DNA of 64,000 nt from Pithys albifrons albifrons (Eukaryota; Chordata; Aves; Passeriformes; Thamnophilidae), in NCBI RefSeq assembly GCF_047495875.1, contig NC_092497.1, positions 31,565,375 to 31,629,374 on the forward strand. The letters are read 5' to 3'. This document shows positions 24,701 through 36,700 of this stretch, one piece after another (the stretch's first letter is position 1; each line of letters starts with the position of its first letter). The notes below the pieces were generated by a model. That model was not told the origin of the DNA. It saw nothing but the letters and a program-made list of their open reading frames with translations, and did no database searches. The position numbers and the translations under genes are program-made.

Positions 24701-27700
24701 CTAACAAGAGGCCTTTCACTATAAGAAGCCGTGGGGCCATGCCAACTTAGGGGCCATGGTTAGAGTGACCTCCTCTGGTACCCCTCAGGTGGTTGCTAGA
24801 AAAGGGTAAAACTATTCTTTCCGTTGTTTACCTTATTCTGAGCCCTCTGTTCCCAAACAAAAACCCTTGTTTATATCAGCAAAGTACTCTTGGCTGCCTT
24901 CCTGGTAATTATTTTGTAAATACAACTTCAGTTGGCAGTTGTCCTGGACTCTGTTTACAGAATGAACTAAAACATCTGAAGGTCACTCCCCGTACGGGCC
25001 ACCAAAGATTATGTCTCAGGTTGGCCTATTTTTGTATCAACCCTGGACTGCCTCCTCCCTCCCCTCAGAGTGTTCCCAGCAAGGAAAAAAAAACTGAAAA
25101 GAACTTAGAAGAAACGGAACTGAACTAAAAAGAAATTATATTTTATAACATTTGCAAGTACATTTGCAATTTGTACACACTACGTGGATCCTCACCCCAG
25201 GGGGAAAAGGGAAAAAGGGAAAAAAAAAGGACTGGTCAACCAGAAATAGGGAAAAAAAAACCAAAACCAAAACAAAATAAATGAAACAGATAAATAACAA
25301 TTAAAGACCTCAGGAAAGGAGAACAAGTATGAAATAATCTCACCACGTCCCAGGATAGAAAAACCAACAGAAACAGAACAGGCCGTCCAGGCTTCCCTGC
25401 TCCCAGCTCCCAGAAGAAGGGAAAACTACCACCCCCTCCTATCTCCCCTCCTCCTACTGTTACGTGGAAAACATGTGTGGAATACTTTGTAATGTGCACT
25501 TCCTTAGTTACACCTAGTTACTGAGGAAACCATGGATCAAACCCATTACATGATGTCACTCAGAGTCTTTTCAGAATGAGCTGAAAACCCATTTAAGAAA
25601 TATTTGCTCATTTCCTGTGCTGAAGAAATACCTGGAAATGATAGCTGGACTCAAAGAATAAATTATTTAAACACAAAATATAAAAAACCCCAACCAACAA
25701 CCATTTAAAAAGGTGAAAGACCCTTTTACATTTTAAGTTACTAGTTTATTTTAGTTTTATAGGCAAAACTGAAAAGATTTCATTATAGTGGTGTATATAA
25801 AATAAGTTGAAAAAAAAGTCTTAAAAAATCCTTACTACATATTTGACTAGTTGAAAATGGGCTTTGGTTTTAGTTTTCAAAAAGTGTTGAGAGAGAGTCC
25901 ATTATGGAAACACAGCTCTTGCTTGAGCCACAGGGATTGTGACTGAGTTAAAGTCACTTAGGAAAAATAAATATAGGGAAGCTTTCTTTGATAGTTGTTA
26001 TGCTACAGCTTCCTTCAGCATCAGTAATTTGTTTCCAAGCCACCAGCTGCTTATCTAGCACTTAGTGTAGACCCCTAAACAACTTTATAAACATACATAG
26101 ACATGCAAGGGTTTACAATACAGCGTATAGATAGACTTAGCACATTAAAGTTGGTTAGACTATTAGCTTTGAATCAAAGGAATTATGTTTTTCTGCTCTG
26201 CACAGAATGAAATACAAAATACTAAAGATATCCAAATGAATCATTTCCCGGCTGCACAAGAAACATACCAAGTCGTGTCTAAAATGCAACTTGCTAAAAT
26301 GAAAAATGCTGTTATAAAACATATGTATTTTGCTGTGGTAAGTAACAGTTAATGCTTTCTTAGCATAAAATGTAAAATGTATATTATTGACTATATCTTT
26401 CATTATAGTACTGAACTAATGAAGTAGATAGTTTAAAAACCACTTGAATCTTGCTGGAATATATGAGATAAATAGTGGCAAATGTTGTACAACAAAATTG
26501 AATTACAGTCTTTGAATTCGCTGTTTTGTTGCTGACTTACAGTCGCACATTTTTCAAACTAATATCATTCTGTTGATTCACGTGAATGTTTTTTATCGTA
26601 AGTCAAAAATAGAGCTAATGCACTCCTTTGGTCCTGTGTTATCACATATCTCATCCTGATAAAAGTGGTACATTAGTAAATAAACTCACTATTTCATATC
26701 TAGAAAAAAAGTAATTACTCTGAGTTAGGATATATTATCTTGTTAAGTTACAGTGATGCAGATGATGGTCTATAAGTACTTTTGTAGGAGCGTGTTTACA
26801 TGAAGCACTATAAGTTCTTATTAGCAAAAAAAATAGAATTTTTAAGTCCTGAAGGTACACAATGTTTAAACAAGATCAGCAAATAGAAGGCTCGTGCTGT
26901 TTAAATCTGTGCATCTTCAAATCTTTTATCAGTGATGTTTTATCAGGACTTTACCTCCAGATATTTTTTAAAAAATTGTTGTTGAGTTTTCATGAACATT
27001 ACACACGACAACTGTATTTGTTCACAGTATTATATAATAGTGTGCAGATGGAATAATCCTAATCCTAAATACATTCTCTCCTAAAGATTGTTTTAGTAAC
27101 ATCTTTTAGTAAAGTTGTGACATTAGGTGATAACCAAATATAGCAATAAAAGTAATACATTTTTGCACCTACTGCCATATCTTTGCATTATGGGTAACCT
27201 GCAAGAGGAATCCAAAGTCTGCATTCTGCCATAGAAAAACTGAAAACACTTAGTGTTTAATATCTAATCTAGGAACAATGTCCTGTCGTAGCAACCACAT
27301 AATAACAAACGGATAATAACACGAAAAAATGGGAAGAAAAAATTGACCATATTTTATTCCTTTTGAGTCACTAATCCTCTACTTCATGGTTTTACCATCC
27401 AAGTATTAAAAAACAAATATTGCTGTGTTGAATGTTGTGGTTAAACTGTGTTTAACTAAAGTCATGGGACAGATTTATGCGGTATTTATTGAATATGTTG
27501 ACTTGTATCCAGTGTGTAGGTTTTCTTTATCCTGTTTTACAGACTTTTAAGCACAGGTTTGCTCAAACAGACCAGCTGAACAAATGTGATCCACAGGTAA
27601 GAATTTTAACAAAGAGGGCATATTGCATATATGGTATTTTATTATGAAGTTGGGCAACCATAATTTCATTGTAAAAGTAGCTGTCAAAGAAACATCCAGA

Positions 27701-30700
27701 ACTCAAATAAAATTATTGAAGCATTAAAGAGCATCATTAGATGTTGAATGTTGTTTGTTCTTGTTATACCTTCAGTACCTTCAGATTGCAAGTAGAATAC
27801 ATTTTCAATCTTGTTTCATAATTGACTTGATTTCTTTTTTTGTACTATTTAATTTCTCTTTTTTATTTTCATTAAGCCTAATACATGCCATAAATCAGGT
27901 ATAGGTCAGCAATAGGTTTTGTTAAGTCTTTGTTAAATATATTTGAAGTAAATAAATACTTCTAAAAATTTCCCTTTTCTACCTCTAATACTAGGAATAA
28001 AGCTTTAAAAAATGTTGAAACATTGCCTCTTAAGGCAGTTAAATGCCTCCCTGACATCCGATCCCGTCAGATCTCGGAAGCTAAGCAGGGTCAGCCCCGG
28101 ATTAGTACTCGGATGGGAGACCTCCTGGGAAATGCCGGGTGCTGTAGGTTCTAGTCCTGAGGACTTCACTGGCACTGTCCAAGCTCGCTCGGCCATGGCA
28201 GATGAACCTCAGGACTTAAACGGTGGGGCCAGTTCTGCGCACGCTGAGCCTCACCTAAAATCCACTGCGCAGGCTGGAAGGGCACACCCATGTGGGGACA
28301 GCCCTTCCCAAATCTTCGTTCGCGAAGCTGAGCCACACACACACAAATAAATACTTCTAAAAATTTCCCTTTTCTACCTCTAATACTAGGAATAAAGCTT
28401 TAAAAAATGTTGAAACATTGCCTCTTAGTACTTAAAATGCATTTTACATAATAAATATAAGCTACTAGTAGTGTGCTTTATATGGTAACTTCTGTTACTT
28501 TAAAAGGGAAACATTTAAAATATTATTAGCTTACTATATTTCTTGGTAGCTGAAGATTAAGTGTGAACCATACTACATAAATAGTTACTTGAAATCTCTT
28601 TATCTGATTTCTTTCTATTGACACAATAAGGAAGGGAGGAGAAAAATAGTTTTAAAACATGAGCACTAAAAATGCCTTTGTCATGGTCCAACACCACTAA
28701 TGATCAGCAAAATGCTGTATGCATTTCTGCTTCTGAACAGATTTGCATTGAAATATAATCCTAGTATTTAGTTTCTTGAATAATGGATTAAAAAACTTAG
28801 CTGTCTTGCAAGCCAAAATTAGTTTTCTGTATTCTTTAAGCCTAATTGTAGTACTTTTCTTATGTGTAACCTATCGCTGCCTTGTAGTGTTTTGTGGAAT
28901 ATTCATTGCTAGCTTTTTCATCTGATACTGGACTTTTATCGGCAGTACAAACAGCCATATTTATGGCTTTTATAAACAGCTCCAATAAACATTTCCAATA
29001 CTAGTAATGAAGTAAAATCAAACCTACAAACTAAATTAACACATTAGAACTACCTGATATATCTCATCATCTCAGTTTGCATCCGCTAGGAAGACTTAAC
29101 TCAGCTAAGTGTTCTATTCTCTATCATTATCCCAAAAATATTTATATCTCTTTTGTTAGCTTTTCTTCCACATTACACAATGTAAAACACAACTTACTGT
29201 GTGTGGACCTGAATTTTTCATTTGTCTCCTCTCAAGGTGTTAATGATTGTACTAGCAGTGCTTCACAAGATAATGCTAATTCCTTATCAGTCAGAATGCA
29301 AGCCTGCCAAGCTTTGTACAGCTCGTTGGTTATTAAGTCTCTTTGCTAATAGCCGTCTCCTGATACTGAAACAAATGTCACCTCAGTTTTGTATCATCCT
29401 TCTTTACCTCTTACAAGTATGCTGAAAGCAAGTTCTCCAATTCCTTCTTGTCTTGAATGTAATGCTAAAGGCCTCACACACTTTCCAAAATGTCTTTATT
29501 TTAGTGTACTTTCAAAATAATGCATCAGTGTTGCTGTTTCCTCTAGTACCAGAATTTTCAAGAGATAAAGCTTTCAATCACAGTGTAAAAAGCTGGACAC
29601 TGGTGCAATCAACCAGATGTGACGCACTGGTAACATGCTTGTACTTGCACAATATACTGTCATCTTCACACAGCTTAAATCCAGGCAGCAGAGAGGTTGT
29701 TCTTTGACTGTCATTAAAAAGGTTTTGATTGTTCTTTAGATGTACTGTTTGCATATAATCAACATTACAAAAGTGTCAGTGCAACCATTATTTCCAATGG
29801 AAACTTTAGTGGAGGTTATAATGGTGCATATATGAATGAAAAAATTGAAGTAAATATGAGTTGCAAACACCAGATATACAAAAACTTAATTAAAAGAAAA
29901 TAGTATAAATAAGCATCTTTAGTCATGTAACAACACGTGCATTAGGAATCAGAAATATTTAGAGAAACTAAATATCTAATGCTGAGGTGGAGTTCATTCA
30001 CTGAGGCTTTTGTTCTGAATTTTTTTCATGTTTTACCAGAGGTCCAAATGTTTTTAGCTTACTACTGGAACATTTTTGGAAGCTATCTTATAGCATTATA
30101 GTAGACTGCAAATCCACAACTGGACTCAAAATCCATGTTAATGTAAAATTTAAACTAATTTTAAAACAATTTGCAGGTTGTTTAGATAATGGAAAAATTT
30201 CTTCCCCAGAAGGGTTGTCAAGCACTGGAATAGGCTGGAGTAATGGAGTCACCATATCTGGAGGGATTTAGAAGATATGTAGATGTGGCAAATCTGGTGC
30301 ATGGTTTGCTGGTGGTCTTGGTGGTGCTGAGTGATTGGTTGGACTCAATGTGTTAGAGTTTTTTCTCAACCTAAACTGGTTCTGGGATTCCATGTCTTGA
30401 GTAACCTTACCCAATGTACATTAAAAAACAGAGGGTTTTGGCAGAGATCATAAATTCTACAATTTGCCGGGTACTAAAGGAACAATAAATTTATGTAACT
30501 CTATAATTCCCAGCAGTCCAATCAGTTATCTTACTACTTCTCTCAGTTGTGACTCGTTATCCCAGTTTCTTTGAATTAAGGAGAGCCTCAGGCTGTGTGG
30601 TGAAATGCAAAAGCCGGATTTCAAAAGAGAAGTTATTGGGCAGAGGGAAGCTATGCTTCAGTTAGCGATATCTCTGCTACTGGTTTGTGCATCAGCTTTG

Positions 30701-33700
30701 GCTTGAACCTGTACTAGAGGAAACATGTAAATAGGAATGTAGGTGAGGCCTTCGTTAGTTCATTATTATCATTAACTGAGATTTTTGGAAGGTTTGAAAG
30801 TACAGACAGTAACAGGGAAGTTGCAGAGCAGATAAAGCATGTCATGAAAGCCATTAGATCTATGTGAATTCTTGGAAAGCCTGCAAAGTTTTGCTGTTAT
30901 GAATGGCAGAGAACAAGCAGGAAGCACTGTGCCACTAAGATTTTCAGAGTTTTGAAATCCATTGGGATTGCTGCTTGTGTAATCTGTAATGTTAGATGCT
31001 TCTCTGACATTCTATATGGGAGTAGGAGAGGTAGGGAGATAAAACAGTTATATAGGTTTTGGTTTTATGATGTATACCCTTAAATTATGTATTTCATGGT
31101 TTTGTACTTTTCTCTGGAGGCAGTTAAATGCCTTCCTGACACCTGATTCCATCTGATCTCGGAAGCTAAGCAGGGTCAGCCTCCGTCAGTACTTGCATGG
31201 GAGTCTTCCTGGGAATACTGGGGGCTGTAGGTTCTAGTCCTGGGGACTTCACTGTCACCATCCAAGCTTTCTCAGCCGTAGCAGATGAACCTTAGGAGTT
31301 AAAGGGTGAGGCCAGTTTCATGCTCACTGTGCCTCACTTGAAAAATCACTGCACAGGCTCAAAGGACACACCTGTGTGGGTAGAGCCCTTCCCAACTCTT
31401 CATTCACGAAGCTGAGTCATACATACATACTTTTCTGTGGCCTTCTTAACTGTTCCATGCTACTCATTATCTTTCTTTCTTCAGCTATATGTTGTGGGAT
31501 GTACTCTGCACTTTTGGAAATTCTAAAACTCTTTTGTATAGCTTTCCAGAATAAGTTACAGACAAATTACCGCATGTGTGAACTGTAACTTGTTTTTTAA
31601 AGGCTAGATGTAGTCTGATCTAAGAAGAGAAGCATATTCTGAAACCTACTTAAAAGCCTTATTCAGGTAGCGGGAGGGCCCTTCTAAAACAAAATTATTT
31701 AGACTGGATGAGACAATAAGTAATTTTTCTTTTAGTTTGTAATCATTCCTGTTACATTGTGGTTTTGGAATTATATTCTCCAATTTAGTACTTCTGCTAA
31801 AATCATGGGCCATTTCCCCTTGCCTCTCACCTGCTGGAGGCACAAAAGGCAAAGATCATGGTCTAGATAAGAGCAATTTACTGGAAACAGCAATGAGATA
31901 AGAAAATGAACAGTAACAGCAACAATATTAATAACAAAAGGCATAAGAAAAAAGGATTCAATATGGAAAGCCTGCCACAATAAACCAGTGGACAGCTCCC
32001 CCTGCCAGATTTTCTTAGAACGCCCATCTCAGAAGCAAGAGTCCCCTTTCCCTGCCCCTGGCAGTGATGTGAGAATAACTTCCAGAATAACCTCCTTGTC
32101 TTAGCCATGCCTTCTCATAACTATTGCAAAAATGAACCCTGTTGCAACCAAGATACATATTAGCAATATTTTACTTAGACATTGCCTGTTGGTTATGTTA
32201 GTTAGTTATGGGGTGATTTTATTTAAGGTATTATTTTATTTACTCTTTTTTACAAAGATATCTCATTTCTAGGTTAAAAGTGCCTTATCCAGAGGCAGCT
32301 GGTATATACTTCAAGGATTAGTGGAAGAGCAATTATTTCCTGATGTAATCACAGAACTTGCTTCAGGTCAGAAGTATCGTGCACCTCCTGTGCAACTTCT
32401 TCATTCTCTTCTAGAATATGTCTTCTTGGTGAGAGCTGAAGACTAAAGTATTTTAAAAATTAAAGCAATAAATGGAAGTAAATGGATCTTTGCTTCTGAC
32501 ATTGTATTTAGTAGTTTTAGTGATGTGTTCGCTCATCTCTATGTGTTCACCAATGTGTTTGTGTTACAAAAAAAATCCCAAAACCCAAAACATTTTAATA
32601 CTTCAAGGTTTGTTTTAATTTGTATTTGTTTGCAACTGTATTAATGTAGTACTCTATTCTGGAAGACCTGGTCACAAATATTTTTTGTCACATTTATACA
32701 CAGCACTATGCTAGTAGGCCACAGGTAGAGACATCAATTGAGAAGGTTTGTTCTAAATAGTGCATTCAGCTGGAATATCTCACTAGAGCAAGTTATTCTT
32801 CCTTTTTTTTTCTTAAGTATGATTTTTTTCTGCTTGTAGTTATGCATTAAATTAAATGTTACTTCAGTCTCTTAGGATTGTAAAGAATAAGGAAAATAAA
32901 TAAACTCTTAGTGATTATGAATATTTAGCTAGTATGGAGCCATTATTATTTTCTCATTTTATTACAGGGAAATACCAATGCAACATTTTTTGCCAAACTT
33001 TGTCACATTTTCTACCTTATTCTCCAACATGATCCTCCCTGGAAGTCCCTGTCTATGTTAAAATATTATTTGGATCTTCTTCAGTGTCCTATCTGTAAGA
33101 AAGGTACATGGTCATTGATAGAGATGCTTGTAAGGTAAGAAAGTTTAATGAGGTGCTGGATGCTATAGTTTTTATGTTACTCCAAACTCAGGAACAAGGG
33201 AGGAGAGTTGGCTTTCTGTTGCCTCAAATTTGCATTTTCAAGAGAACAAGCTATGACTGTCTGGAATTGTAACAGATATGGACATTTCACTTTGTGTTTC
33301 ACAATGCATTGGCTCGCAGGCAGATGGAGATTTTGTGGAAAGAAAAATATGTACATTTTCTTAGCCTTATTCCTTTAAAAAAATCTTTTACTTTTTATGC
33401 TTTCCACAACATGTAATAATCCATCTATTATTGCTGTCATGGTTTGTCTGTGTATAGACACACACACATACATATGCCTGCAGTTACAGAGAAAATAAAA
33501 GTTTTATCTTACTCAACATGAAGTTTCATGTTGTTTTTGATTTTAATCATAACCTCTACCATCTTATTGCGAAGTCTGATTATATCTTATACATCTACAA
33601 ATGTAACACAGCACATAGGAGTTGTTTTGGTAATTAGTCTCTGCTTTATCCTAAGAACTCATTTTTTGTAATTTGCATCAACAGAATTTAGTTCTTCTGT

Positions 33701-36700
33701 TCATTTGGAAGAGAACTAAACCTCTTTTTGTTGCTGTCGTAAAATGTTAAGTAACATTTAAATACTTTGATACAACCGTGATTAGAGATACATGAATGCG
33801 TATGATTGTAAGCATGTCTTGAAGGGCATTGAATGCCTGTAATTTGCTATCAAATAGTTTTCACTAGGAACATGTCACATGGAATGGAAGAGATTTGGTC
33901 TTTTAGATGAAGTGTTTTGTCTTTTCTGCAGTGTCAGTTCCCAGCAATTGTTTACCTGGTGGTTCTAGTACTCAATTCTAGCCAAAAAATGTGTCTGCAT
34001 GTTACTTCAGAATTATCTCCATTGTGTTTGGTAGTATGCAGTCCTGTCAAATGCTCTGTGTGAACTGTTATCTGAAATAATGTTTGTAGAATTTTACAAT
34101 GTCTGTAAAATATTACAAGATTATCTTGTATTAAAAGATGTTAAAGAAGTTCTGTTGAATGTAGTAATTGTACAATAACACACGTAGAAACAGTAAAAAT
34201 GAAACAGTGAAATTATTTAATATACACTATCATACAAAATCATCTGAAATACAGAAGCTGAGTCACAAACATGTTGATTTTTTTTTCATTCTCTGAAAAT
34301 AGCTTTAAAGCCAGAAAATCAGGCTTTAAAATGTTGAATGTTTCCAGGGAGCAAGTAATTTCCTTGTCAAAACAGTCAAAATTCAAAGCTGACATTTTTG
34401 ACAAAAGATCAAACTATGATTTCTGTCATACAAATGAATTTTTTGGGTTTTATTTTTCAGGTCATGCCTTTATTGCAAAACCATTTGCCATGCGGAACCA
34501 ATTTCAGGGAGAGAAGATGAACAGAAGATAGTTCACAAAACATTACTGAAGTTTTTCTTTGACTTAGTAAAAGCTGAAGTAGAGTTTCTGAAAAAAAGGT
34601 GGGGTTTTTAGGATATTACTTTTTTATTTTTCACAATTTCACATACATTTCTTTATCTGCAGCAGCTTGTATCCCGGTGTTTGTATATCCCTATTAGTAT
34701 ACTGTTCTACAGAGATGGCTGTTGAGCATTTCCTTTTATATCTATCAATTCTTAGTTTATTTATATAGACTTTTTCTAATCATGTTTTAAGGCCTCTTGC
34801 TTTTCGCAGCATGTTATTTTACTGTATTACAAGTTTCATAAGCACTTAATTTTGCTCACAAAGTTGTATTTTTAGCCTTGCAGTGCTTCAGCATTCGTCC
34901 TTAGAGGTAAACAAGCAGCATTTTGAAGATACTGAGTTTTATGTTGTTTGGGGTTTTTTAATTCAATAAACTTATCTCCCTATTATCTTAGGGAAACAAT
35001 TATTTTTCCTTGGTTTGTGAAGTATAAAAGAAGTCGTGGTTTTCCACTACCTTTATACACTAAAGGTGGCCTTTAGTTTATGTAAATATTAGCACAATAT
35101 TAGAATTCCCCTAGTCTAATAGTAATAGTCATCATTATGGTAACTTTTCTGACTTATCCTTCCATACTTAAAAATTGCCAAACCTGTGTGTGTTTTGATA
35201 GAGGACAAGGTTTCTGTCTGGTAACTGCAGTGTAATAAGGCAGCATAAAATTTTGGGATTTTTTCACTTTTTTTTTTTACAGTTTGGTTGAAGGGACCAG
35301 TTCACAGCATCAGCAAGTCATGCCACAGACAGTTCTTTTGAAGACATTTTGGGTGGGAAGCGGAACCTCAGTGCTTTTTACCAAACACATAAATATTCTG
35401 GCAGATTGGGTCATACTTTCCCATAGAGAATTGAACAGAAAAAATGATGTGAGTATGACTTTTACACTTTAAAATAATGAAGACTGACATATTTTTTGTA
35501 AAGACATTTTTTGTTCATTCTTTTGTATGGAATTATATGTAATATCACAGCTGCTTGTTATAGCTGCCTTTTGTTGTGAAGCATGCTGGGTTTTGCTCCA
35601 CTAAAGGAAATGAATTGATCCATAAGATTCTCATATAGATGTGCAGAGAAGAAACGAGTCATGAGTAGTTTGTTGGCTACATTCAGATGTTCATGTACCC
35701 TTACCAGCAGGTATTACTGTAGTTACTAGGGACACCAGCTTAAAAAATCCTGTCAAAAAACATGATGTAATGAAAGAGGTGATTATCTTGTTTTACACTG
35801 GTGGATTCAGGAAATGTTTGAAAGAGAAACCTAAACAAAACTAATACCTTTTTGCTATTCTACAGATATGCATTATTTTACTCTAATAAATGCCCTTTTT
35901 CTTCACATTTTTTTTATTCCCAAGTCCTTTAGTTTCATTTGGTATCTTCCCTAGGACTTTTCATAAAAATGGAATTGAAGGCAACTTAATTGCTGTTCTG
36001 TGACCTACTGACCAGCAGGACATTGACCTGAAAAGTACTGAGTGTCCTCTATAGCAGCTCTTTATTTTCAGAAGCAAGAGGCCTTATAAAACACCTTTGA
36101 CTTCTGGATTCTCACATAAAATAAAAAGTTAACTGCTGTCTCTGCATTCTCTTTTAAATTATAGTGAAAGCACAGAATAAATTGGTAATTCATGCACTTT
36201 TTCAATCCAGTAACAGAACAATAGCAAATCAAGTATTCTGGAAAAAAAGCATTTTCAGTGTAATACCTAATAGTTCTTTATTATGTTATGAAAGCAAAAA
36301 GATGAAACATAATGAGAGCTTTTCACTCATCTTACCTAGGCAGACCTCCTACCTTTTTTGAGGGCTATCAAAGCAAGACATTCTGAAACAGTGCTGCTTT
36401 TTCTCCGTGGTCAAAGTATCTTAGAAGTGCCTAAAATTAGGCTTCTATGCTCATATTTATATTTAAACAACCTACCTTTTCAAACTTAGGGAGCACCAAG
36501 CAGGCTTTTTTTTCTGCTATGCCTTCTTTTCAAGTAAGTATGTTCAAGCACTGTAAGTCATACCTTTTTCTTAAACCTTTCTTTACATAGAATAATCACT
36601 TGTGTCAGAGTCTATATATGAAAAATAACCTTAAAAAAAGGAATAAAACATAACATAAAACACAGAGACCTACCTCTTGTTTAGATTCTTTTTGCGTTAT

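Larger units (their letters stand above)
20517..25498 (-). mobile_element. ERVL-type (class III) endogenous retrovirus, 3'-truncated, in SLF1 intron 5
   Basis: Read on the minus strand the order is: LTR (about 25498-25005), primer-binding site (25004-24987), gag-like region (24740-21678), protease (21614-21168), reverse transcriptase (21038-20517). The RT wording (MDYRGLNEVTPPL, YIDDVIVWG) is that of the spumavirus-related ERVL group of birds and mammals. RNase H, integrase, any env and the 3' LTR are absent: the element stops inside RT at about 20.52 kb. Frames are broken in several places, so it is a dead copy. It lies antisense to SLF1, as most intronic retroviral remnants do. Confidence 0.88.

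Noticed and set aside
24090..24740. Host membrane-protein gene on the minus strand
   Set aside because: It lies directly after the retroviral primer-binding site and runs into gag-like sequence, so it belongs to the ERVL element.
28033..28150. Functional 5S rRNA gene
   Set aside because: The sequence is diverged from 5S at the start and middle, has no terminator after the 5S part and continues into LINE-derived sequence; it is the SINE head.
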